Shown here: in pieces, positions 1 to 5,488 of the stretch
How the letters are laid out: each line of letters starts with the position of its first letter
Position numbering within the stretch: position 1 is the stretch's first letter
IMG/VR virus record: IMGVR_UViG_3300025636_000437
Span: 1 to 23,913 of that record
Length of the DNA: 23,913 nt
Direction: 5' to 3' (one strand)
Origin: a virus
Made by a program: the position numbers and the translations under genes
Notes under the pieces: model-generated
The model's input: only the letters and a program-made list of their open reading frames with translations
Databases searched by the model: none
What the model was told of the DNA's origin: nothing

Positions 1-330
1 TCAGTAGCAATTGGCCCATTGGCAGGGTATAATAATCAAGGTCAAAGTGCTATAGCAATCGGTGCAAATGCTGGTAACGTAAATCAAGCCGCAAGGTCAA
101 TTGTAATAAGCGCATCTAGTGTTGCAGTAAATAATACCCAAGAAGATAGTTTAGTAATTACTCCAATTAGAAACGATACAATGACAACCATACTTGGTTA
201 CAATGCTGGAACAGGCGAAGTTACACACAATGCAGCAATACCAGGATACATTAGTTTAGCAGACTTAAAAACAGAAGTAGCAGCAAGTGCAGACTTTGCA
301 GCATTTAAAGTTAGAATAGCAGCACTATAA
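1..330 (+). CDS. Phage fibre/adhesin-like structural protein, 3' part (5' end outside window)
   Basis: The reading frame is open from base 1 to the stop at 328-330, so this is the C-terminal 109 residues of a longer protein. The first 30 residues show two copies of an AIG-x2-AG-x4-Q repeat (for example AIAIGANAG), the pattern of trimeric autotransporter (YadA-like) head repeats, which phages use in fibres and other elongated trimers. The rest (LGYNAGTGEV, then a helical tail ending in VRIAAL) resembles the C-termini of marine phage structural proteins. An in-frame TTG at 19 could be mistaken for a start, but the repeat continues upstream of it, so it is internal. I infer a virion surface protein; tail fibre, fibritin-like whisker and head fibre cannot be told apart. 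Confidence 0.6.
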   Translation, partial: SVAIGPLAGYNNQGQSAIAIGANAGNVNQAARSIVISASSVAVNNTQEDSLVITPIRNDTMTTILGYNAGTGEVTHNAAIPGYISLADLKTEVAASADFAAFKVRIAAL

Positions 331-340
331 GGATAATAAC

Positions 341-928
341 GTGGAACATTTTGTATACATAGTAATGGAAAAGAATAATAGTTTAAACGAAAGTTTAGAC
401 GAAAGTATCTTCCCGGGCAGCGAATTACACGAATCAGCACAAGGTGCTAGTGTATATCAAATTCCGTTGTCGAGACAATTAACAAACGAAGAAGCAGACG
501 AATATGCAAATCACTTAGCTAACTATATGTTTGCAGAAGGTCATGAAGACTTTGATATTGAATTTACAGGTGAAGGTGAAGAGCTAGACGAAGTTACATT
601 CGACGATGACGATGAGTTTTATGCAGAGTACGGCGAGATGTGGTACAATGATGATGACATTGTCGACGAAGCAGAGTACCAAGGACGTAAAGTTAAACTA
701 GGCAAGCCTATGCAAGGCGACACTAAAAAGTTTAAAGTGTATGTAAAGAATCCTAAAGGCAATGTAGTTAAAGTAAACTTTGGACACGGCGGATCAAGTG
801 TTAAAGGTAAGACTATGAGTATTCGTAAAAACAATCCGGCGGCTAGAAGAAGTTTTCGTGCTAGACACAACTGTGATAATCCCGGGCCGCGTCACAAGGC
901 AAGATATTGGAGTTGCAGAAAATGGTAA
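341..928 (+). CDS. Conserved marine T4-like phage protein with basic Cys-containing C-terminal domain, probably virion-associated
   Basis: This is a 195-residue protein. The GTG start is chosen because AAGGA lies a few bases upstream; an in-frame ATG at 365 is the alternative. The middle (about residues 45-110) is very acidic, with runs of Asp and Glu. The last 75 residues switch to a strongly basic domain with KKFKVYVKNPKGNVVKVNFG, then RKSF-like RRSFRARHNCDNPG, and the ending KARYWSCRKW. That C-terminal module recurs in marine T4-like phage proteins, as far as I recall, and its two Cys plus His residues could bind metal. Function is unknown. It sits between a structural gene and a run of possible capsid-packaged proteins, so a virion role is likely. 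Two possible gp21-type sites (LHE, LDE) occur near the N-terminus. Confidence 0.7.
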   Translation: MEHFVYIVMEKNNSLNESLDESIFPGSELHESAQGASVYQIPLSRQLTNEEADEYANHLANYMFAEGHEDFDIEFTGEGEELDEVTFDDDDEFYAEYGEMWYNDDDIVDEAEYQGRKVKLGKPMQGDTKKFKVYVKNPKGNVVKVNFGHGGSSVKGKTMSIRKNNPAARRSFRARHNCDNPGPRHKARYWSCRKW

Positions 929-1263
929 AGATATACGAAGTAACTGAAGTACAAGAAAACGAAGATCTAGGATTTGATTTAATAGATGATACTAGTGTTT
1001 GGATGAAAAATGATCCACAATTTTATCGTCATGATTATTATCCTGCAATGAGTAAAATTGCAGATATGCATAGAGATGGTAAAAATATTAATCATCGTAA
1101 ACAATTAACTCCAATGATTACCAAAGGTATTGACACTTATTGCTCAAAATATGATCTAGGAGCATCTTCAGAAGATGTGTTTACACAAGAAGATCGCGAT
1201 TCATTAATTGACAAAATTTTTAGTGAGTGTATGGATGACGTTAAGAATGGTGATTATAAATGA
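922..1263 (+). CDS. Small hypothetical phage protein with capsid-targeting-like N-terminus
   Basis: This gene encodes 113 residues, starting at the ATG at 922, which overlaps the upstream stop (ATGGTAA). An in-frame TTG at 907 would extend it by five residues but has no better ribosome-binding site. The protein starts MVKIYEVTEVQ, matching the short tag seen on the genes at 1260, 2092 and 3291. The rest is acidic and mainly helical, with no domain I recognise. It ends in an ATGA overlap with the next gene, so the two are probably translationally coupled. From position and tag I infer a minor virion or prohead protein; nothing in the sequence gives a biochemical role. Confidence 0.65.
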   Translation: MVKIYEVTEVQENEDLGFDLIDDTSVWMKNDPQFYRHDYYPAMSKIADMHRDGKNINHRKQLTPMITKGIDTYCSKYDLGASSEDVFTQEDRDSLIDKIFSECMDDVKNGDYK

Positions 1264-1868
1264 GACTGAGAGAATTATTTGAGGCACCTAACAAAACAGC
1301 AGTAGTAGCGTTCGGTCGCATGAATCCTCCTACTATTGGACACGCAAAGCTTGTAGATAAAGTTAAAAGTATCCAAGGCGATCACTATGTGTTCCTGAGT
1401 CAAACACAAACACCTAAAACAGACCCGCTAGCATTTGCAGATAAATTGCGTTATGCTAAATTCTTTTTCCCTGAAATTACTATTGGACATCCTGAAGTAC
1501 GCACACCTATCCAAATGCTACAAAAATTAGAAGCATTGGGATATACAGATATTATCTATGTAGCAGGCTCAGATCGTATAGCAAGTTTTGATAAACTGTT
1601 TAATGATTACAATGGTAAAGAGTATAATTTTAATAGCATCAAATTAGTAAGTGCAGGTGAGCGTGATCCTGATGCAGAAGGTGCTGAAGGTATGAGCGCA
1701 AGTAAATTAAAGAAACTTGCTGCTGAAGGAAAATTAGAAGATTATGAAGACGAAAATGGCAAAAAACAACCTGGCTTTAGAAGCGGAGTTCCTCGTCTAG
1801 AAGTAGCAGACGAAATGTTTGCGGCTGTGCGTAAAGGTATGGGCGTTAGAGATGAAGTAGAAGCATAA
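1260..1868 (+). CDS. Nucleotidyltransferase (cytidylyltransferase-like, HIGH superfamily) with capsid-targeting-like N-terminus
   Basis: This is a 202-residue protein. After a short leader (MRLRELFEAPN) it shows AFGRMNPPTIGHAKL at residues 17-31, with the TIGH motif that binds the nucleotide phosphates in the NMN/cytidylyl-transferase fold. A second signature, GMSASKLKKLA around residue 145, matches the C-terminal ISxSxxR-type motif. The family transfers a nucleotidyl group from NTP to a small phosphorylated acceptor, as in NMN adenylyltransferase; the acceptor here cannot be read. Genes of this kind are known in T4-like phages. The odd point is its place in a structural block and its leader, which resembles a T4 capsid-targeting peptide with a potential LFE cleavage site. 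It overlaps both neighbours (ATGA before, TAATG after). Confidence 0.75.
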   Translation: MRLRELFEAPNKTAVVAFGRMNPPTIGHAKLVDKVKSIQGDHYVFLSQTQTPKTDPLAFADKLRYAKFFFPEITIGHPEVRTPIQMLQKLEALGYTDIIYVAGSDRIASFDKLFNDYNGKEYNFNSIKLVSAGERDPDAEGAEGMSASKLKKLAAEGKLEDYEDENGKKQPGFRSGVPRLEVADEMFAAVRKGMGVRDEVEA

Positions 1869-2092
1869 TGTATAGTAGTATTGAAGAACTTAAGAAGCTT
1901 GCCGGTGTAAACGAATTTAAAGGTTACACAGAGTACACTCTTGAGAACATTAGTGATGCTGCAAATTCAAATGCTCGTAAAATGCGTAAAGATAATATCA
2001 AGCCAGGGGATGCTGAATGGTTTAAACTTTGGTTCAGTCAACCTAAAATGATGAATCAAAATATGCCTAGTGGATTTAGAGGTCGTAAGTAA
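1868..2092 (+). CDS. Small conserved hypothetical phage protein
   Basis: This gene encodes 74 residues, joined to both neighbours by TAATG junctions (the last base of one stop is the first base of the next start). The N-terminus MYSSIEELKKLAGV is an amphipathic helix like the leaders of other small proteins in this block. The C-terminal half is basic and aromatic (EWFKLWFSQPKMM), ending in RGRK. I recognise no domain. The tight coupling to the nucleotidyltransferase and the HAD protein suggests co-production with them in late infection, possibly as a minor virion component. Confidence 0.65.
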   Translation: MYSSIEELKKLAGVNEFKGYTEYTLENISDAANSNARKMRKDNIKPGDAEWFKLWFSQPKMMNQNMPSGFRGRK

Positions 2093-3294
2093 TGAAACTA
2101 CGTGATTTATTTGAAGATGGCAGAATTGTAAAAGGCGTTAACACAACTGTTGACGTAGGTCCAAACGAGATCAAAACACAAACTGCTAAATTTGGTAATA
2201 CAGTAGACAAAGACGGCGTTCCGCCTACACTAAGTAAAAAAGTTAAAGGCAAGTCAACTAACGTATTGTTTAATCTAGGACTTACTGAAGGCTACCAATT
2301 AAAATTAGAGCGTGACGAAGAAATTGATGTATTACACATCATGGATACCAAAACAAAGAAGCGTATAGAAGTGCGTGGCAAAAAAGGTTACGAGACCAAC
2401 GGTTACGATCCACAGGACAAACTACATCAAGTATTAGATAAAGTAGGTCGTAGTGCTAATATTAGTGAACTAATGAACGGAAATGTAGTTGGCATTAATC
2501 CTAAACACCCACAAGGCGCGGATGCTGAAAAAACTGCTAAAGACGTATTAACAACTGAATCGTTTATAGGTTTAGAAGAAAGTTTAAATCTTGCAGAAGC
2601 TATTGGTGAAATTGCCAGTGCTACAGAAATATACGTAGACATGGACGGTGTCCTTGCAGACTTCTTTGGTGAGTGGGCTAAACTAATGCAGGTTGATCAC
2701 TTTACTGATATTGATAAGCAACACGACATTAGCGATGCATTGCAAAAAATAAGAGATACAGATGACTTTTGGTTACGGTTACCTATATTGCCAGAAGCAA
2801 AGAATTTACTTAACTTAATTAAACAAGTCAAAGGCGAATATAGTATATGTACTAGTCCTTTAGCAGATGATCCAAATTCAGAAAAACATAAGCGCATTTG
2901 GGTAGAAAAGAATCTAGCATTTTTTCCTCCTAAAGAAGTATTTGTTACACACAATAAACCACAATTTGCTACAGCAAAAGACGGAACACCTAATATATTA
3001 ATTGACGACTATGGTGTTAATATTAATGCTTGGGAAGCAGCTGGCGGTATTGGGTTTAAATACAAAGACCATAAGTTTGAACGCACAGCTAAAGATATCA
3101 AACAGCACATGGATGCACCGGTAGAAGAAAACTTTGCTGATGGTAAGAACCCAGGTCGTAAAGGATTATCACAGCGTGTAGGTATTCCAAAAAACGCTAC
3201 AATAGCACAACTTGAAAAAGCAGCTAAGTCGGGCGGTGAAAAAGGGCGCTTGGCTCGCTGGCAACTAAATATGAGAAGAGGACAATCCAAATGA
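2092..3294 (+). CDS. HAD-superfamily phosphatase/5'-nucleotidase domain protein with phage-specific N- and C-terminal extensions
   Basis: This is a 400-residue protein in three parts. Residues 1-10 (MKLRDLFEDG) form a capsid-targeting-like leader. Residues 11-175 have no recognised domain. Residues 178-345 are a HAD domain that begins YVDMDGVLADFF, with the DxD nucleophile pair at D183/D185, followed by SICTSP (motif II Thr/Ser) and NILIDDYGVN (acidic motif). This arrangement matches the 5'(3')-deoxyribonucleotidase (NT5C) type, which removes phosphate from nucleotides. The last 50 residues (KNPGRKGLSQRVGIP, then GEKGRLARWQLNMR) form a basic module found, as I recall, at the ends of several marine phage proteins. 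A free HAD nucleotidase would not need these extensions, so a virion-packaged role is possible. An ATGA overlap couples it to the next gene. Confidence 0.75.
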   Translation: MKLRDLFEDGRIVKGVNTTVDVGPNEIKTQTAKFGNTVDKDGVPPTLSKKVKGKSTNVLFNLGLTEGYQLKLERDEEIDVLHIMDTKTKKRIEVRGKKGYETNGYDPQDKLHQVLDKVGRSANISELMNGNVVGINPKHPQGADAEKTAKDVLTTESFIGLEESLNLAEAIGEIASATEIYVDMDGVLADFFGEWAKLMQVDHFTDIDKQHDISDALQKIRDTDDFWLRLPILPEAKNLLNLIKQVKGEYSICTSPLADDPNSEKHKRIWVEKNLAFFPPKEVFVTHNKPQFATAKDGTPNILIDDYGVNINAWEAAGGIGFKYKDHKFERTAKDIKQHMDAPVEENFADGKNPGRKGLSQRVGIPKNATIAQLEKAAKSGGEKGRLARWQLNMRRGQSK

Positions 3295-4247
3295 AAATAT
3301 TTGAAATAACAGAAGCAAAAGTAGAAATGTGTCCAGAAGCATGTTGCGGCAAGCCTGTAACAGAATGCAAATGCGGACCTGAATGCGAACATTGCGACTG
3401 CCACGAAAAGAACAAAATGAACGAAGATAATAAAGGAATAAGTGAATTTAACTTAGGCAAAAAAATATCCAATATGATGGGGCGAGTAAAACCTCAAGAC
3501 TTAATTGATAGGGCAACGATAATTTCTAAAAGATACGAAAATCTTGCATTCAAAAATAAAATAGCAAGTGATCCAAATCGTCCATTCAATGGAGAACAAG
3601 GCGGCAAATTCTTGATAGACCTCTATATGGAGTTAATCGAAATAAGCAGAGAAATCCAAAAATTTGGCGGCGGCAACAAAACAATGAAAAATGCTCAACA
3701 GCAGATGAGCTTAATTAAGCAAGCAATGGCAGGTCCAGTTGATAGTCCTGAAGCAGCAAGACTAATGAAGGTTGCTAGACACGAGCCTGGATTTATAGTA
3801 GATTTTGTAAAACAAGACGTACAATCTATGCAAACAGAAGGCAACGAATCAGATGCTCTCCTAGATCCCCTTAAAGGTGCTGCTGCCGAACTGTTTGGTA
3901 AACAACCAAAAAAAGAAGATCCAGAAAAAATTGCACTAGATCAAGCTATGGAAAAGTATAAAAATGATCCTAAAGGATTAAAAGCGTGGCTTATGAAAAA
4001 TAGAAATATTATAATTTGGTTAAACACTAATGATAGCCAGATGTTGGATATAGTAAAACAACGCATAAGCGAAACTACTACAGCAGGCGATGTTGCGGCA
4101 GTTGCTAATCCTCCAAGTGCTAATGCTAAAATTAAACGAAAGAATGGTGCACCTGTTGCTCCACAAAAGAAAAACAAAGACGGCACTGCTAAGAACGCAC
4201 TTGAATTGGGCAACAATTTAATGGGCGGCGGCACTGTCAAAAGATAA
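3291..4247 (+). CDS. Cys-rich N-terminal phage protein, probably virion/prohead-associated
   Basis: This is a 318-residue protein of unknown function. It starts MKIFEITEA, a capsid-targeting-like tag with an ITE site. It then has eight cysteines in 24 residues (C14, C18, C19, C26, C28, C32, C35, C37, with H34 and H38 nearby), a spacing typical of metal binding. Residues 50-190 are helical. The C-terminal part is rich in Lys, Asn and Ala and ends NNLMGGGTVKR. It overlaps the HAD gene by four bases, and its stop codon lies in the candidate late promoter GATAAATA for the next gene. No enzyme motif is visible. The Cys cluster could be a zinc knuckle or a metallothionein-like metal store. Confidence 0.65.
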   Translation: MKIFEITEAKVEMCPEACCGKPVTECKCGPECEHCDCHEKNKMNEDNKGISEFNLGKKISNMMGRVKPQDLIDRATIISKRYENLAFKNKIASDPNRPFNGEQGGKFLIDLYMELIEISREIQKFGGGNKTMKNAQQQMSLIKQAMAGPVDSPEAARLMKVARHEPGFIVDFVKQDVQSMQTEGNESDALLDPLKGAAAELFGKQPKKEDPEKIALDQAMEKYKNDPKGLKAWLMKNRNIIIWLNTNDSQMLDIVKQRISETTTAGDVAAVANPPSANAKIKRKNGAPVAPQKKNKDGTAKNALELGNNLMGGGTVKR

Positions 4248-4250
4248 ATA
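4243..4250 (+). promoter_or_regulatory. Candidate T4-like late promoter (GATAAATA)
   Basis: GATAAATA differs by one base from the T4 late promoter core TATAAATA and lies 36 bases before the start of the gene at 4279, overlapping the stop of the gene before it. The same octamer occurs at 22467, and the exact TATAAATA occurs before the minus-strand gene at 23896. Confidence 0.4.
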
Positions 4251-4278
4251 CTATTAATAAGGTATTCCGGAGAAACAA

Positions 4279-4791
4279 ATGACAAAACAAGTTAAAGAAG
4301 GTTTAGGCGATTTAGCTGCAATAGCTGAAAGAGATCACGAAGTACAAATGGCTCGTGCTGATCTATACAAACTAGCAAAGTATGCTATCAAACTACACGA
4401 CATGTTAAAGAGTGTATCCGAAGCAGAAGGTATCGAAGGCTGGAAGCAAGCTAAGATTACCACAGCAGCAGATGATATATCAAGTGTATATCACGCTATG
4501 GACTATGACATGAAATTTGCAGAATCTAAGACAACAAAGAACGTGATGAACAGAACGAAGACAGTTACTGAAGAAAACTATACAGAATCATTATCAGAAC
4601 GTGTACAGAAATCTTTAAAAAAAAAGTCTGAGATGACTTGCAATGAATGTGGTAATGTAAAAGCTACAGAAGATAAATTTGACGAAGACAAGCAACGATT
4701 AGATCCAAAATGTTGGAAGGGTAAGAAAATTGGTAGCCCTAAAACTAAAATGAAGGGCGGCGTCCGAGTTAATAACTGCGTTCCAGCATAA
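4279..4791 (+). CDS. Conserved marine T4-like phage virion-associated protein with C-terminal Cys module
   Basis: This is a 170-residue protein with GGAG seven bases before the ATG. Residues 1-90 are helical and contain SEAEGIEGWKQAKIT followed by AADDISSVYHAMDYD, a core I recall from marine T4-like phage structural-region proteins. The last 55 residues hold CNECGNVK (CxxC), then PKCWKGKKIG and KGGVRVNNCVPA. This four-Cys basic tail recurs at the ends of unrelated marine phage proteins, and I take it to be a small metal-binding or interaction module. It is the last gene of the late block; a hairpin followed by seven T residues lies just downstream. Function is unknown. Confidence 0.65.
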   Translation: MTKQVKEGLGDLAAIAERDHEVQMARADLYKLAKYAIKLHDMLKSVSEAEGIEGWKQAKITTAADDISSVYHAMDYDMKFAESKTTKNVMNRTKTVTEENYTESLSERVQKSLKKKSEMTCNECGNVKATEDKFDEDKQRLDPKCWKGKKIGSPKTKMKGGVRVNNCVPA

Positions 4792-4814
4792 ACACTCAAT
4801 AATTAAAAAAACAC

Positions 4815-4843
4815 TTGACAACTCCTATTTAATGCTGTATACT
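4815..4843 (+). promoter_or_regulatory. Consensus sigma-70-type promoter, TTGACA-17-TATACT
   Basis: TTGACA (4815-4820) and TATACT (4838-4843) are separated by exactly 17 bases. Transcription would start near 4850, about 30 bases before the gene at 4879. The spacer between the boxes is the left arm of the inverted repeat at 4820-4873, so the promoter and the hairpin are one interlocked element. Confidence 0.8.
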
Positions 4844-4878
4844 TAACTAGTAATATAAAATTAAATAGGAGTTTTTTT
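4820..4878 (+). terminator. Hairpin plus T-tract that ends the late block and hides the next ribosome-binding site
   Basis: AACTCCTATTTAAT (4820-4833) and its exact complement ATTAAATAGGAGTT (4860-4873) are separated by 26 bases and followed by T residues to 4878. In RNA read through from the upstream genes this gives a 14-bp stem followed by U residues, the form of an intrinsic terminator. The right arm contains AGGAG (4867-4871), the ribosome-binding site for the ATG at 4879, so any RNA that escapes termination should be poorly translated. RNA started at the local promoter (about 4850) lacks the left arm and keeps the site free. Confidence 0.7.
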
Positions 4879-5139
4879 ATGAGTGATCGTACCTACGGTG
4901 CAGAAGAAAAGGCAAAACTAGAACGTCTTGTTAAGGAAGGCGTAACAGTACTGCAAGAGATTGAGGATCTAAATGAAGGCCTTAAAGACACTGTTAAGGC
5001 AGTGGCAGAAGAACTCGACATTAAGCCTTCTTTAATTAACAAAGCAATTAAGATTGCACAAAAACGAGACTGGGAAAAGCATGCAGATGCATTTGATGAC
5101 CTTGAAACATTGGTATCCACGGTTGGCGTCGATAAGTGA
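4879..5139 (+). CDS. Small helical phage protein, probably DsbA-like double-stranded-DNA-binding protein
   Basis: This gene encodes 86 residues with no Cys. Residues 1-35 are a charged coiled-coil-like helix. Residues 36-70 (GLKDTVKAVAEELDIKPSL, then INKAIKIAQKRDW) read like a small helix-turn-helix with an IKPS turn. From memory this matches the small protein annotated DsbA in T4-like phages, a dsDNA-binding protein that helps late transcription. I cannot confirm the homology here. It is the first gene after the strong promoter at 4815, and its ribosome-binding site AGGAG is inside the hairpin described at 4820-4878, so its expression should be switched by where transcription starts. Its GTGA end couples it to the membrane protein at 5136. 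Confidence 0.55.
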   Translation: MSDRTYGAEEKAKLERLVKEGVTVLQEIEDLNEGLKDTVKAVAEELDIKPSLINKAIKIAQKRDWEKHADAFDDLETLVSTVGVDK

Positions 5140-5417
5140 TTATTAAAATTACAAAGTTTTTTAAGAACAGTTACAAGACTAGTCCTGTAGCGTTTTACTG
5201 TGAAATGATAGAAGCAATGCTACTTATTGGGGCAAGTGCTGTTCTAACGTTTACTATCATGGATCCCGCTACTAAGATATTTGTTCCTATGTATTTAATA
5301 GGAAGTTTACTAGGTGTAATTAGTGCTGTTATTAGGCAAGCAGCATTTGTTATTGTATTATGTAGTTGGTTTGTAGTAATGAATACACTTGCTCTTATAC
5401 AACTATTCGTGCTATAA
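5136..5417 (+). CDS. Small phage membrane protein
   Basis: This gene encodes 93 residues and starts at a GTG in a GTGA overlap with the upstream gene. After a basic N-terminus (IIKITKFFKNSYK) there are three hydrophobic stretches, at roughly residues 26-46, 49-68 and 70-92, that should cross the inner membrane. The motif FTIMDPATKIFVP joins the first two. Small membrane proteins of this kind just before DNA polymerase are familiar in marine T4-like phages, but their role is unknown. Its last codons carry the candidate promoter for the polymerase gene. Confidence 0.65.
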   Translation: MIIKITKFFKNSYKTSPVAFYCEMIEAMLLIGASAVLTFTIMDPATKIFVPMYLIGSLLGVISAVIRQAAFVIVLCSWFVVMNTLALIQLFVL

Positions 5418-5418
5418 T
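5389..5418 (+). promoter_or_regulatory. Candidate promoter for DNA polymerase, TTGCTC-18-TATAAT
   Basis: TATAAT at 5413-5418 is a perfect -10 box; its TAA is the stop codon of the upstream gene. TTGCTC at 5389-5394 is a weak -35 box at 18-base spacing. Transcription would begin near 5425, leaving a leader of about 65 bases before the polymerase start. Confidence 0.5.
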
Positions 5419-5461
5419 ATATAACACAGAGTCGTTCACTTTACGAACAGGTATACGGTTA

Positions 5462-5483
5462 GTTGGCCATAAGCAACAAGGAG
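5462..5483 (+). promoter_or_regulatory. Small hairpin next to the polymerase ribosome-binding site (possible translational operator)
   Basis: GTTG (5462-5465) and CAAC (5474-5477) pair around the 8-base loop GCCATAAG, directly before AAGGAG (5478-5483), the ribosome-binding site for the ATG at 5489. In T4 and RB69 the polymerase represses its own mRNA by binding a small hairpin with an 8-base loop at the same place. The stem here is only four pairs, so this is a suggestion from position and shape. Confidence 0.3.
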
Positions 5484-5488
5484 AATGA

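Noticed and set aside
3009-3472. Minus-strand frames opposite the HAD and Cys-rich genes
   Set aside because: They lie opposite well-supported coding sequence, have no recognisable motifs and no ribosome-binding sites.
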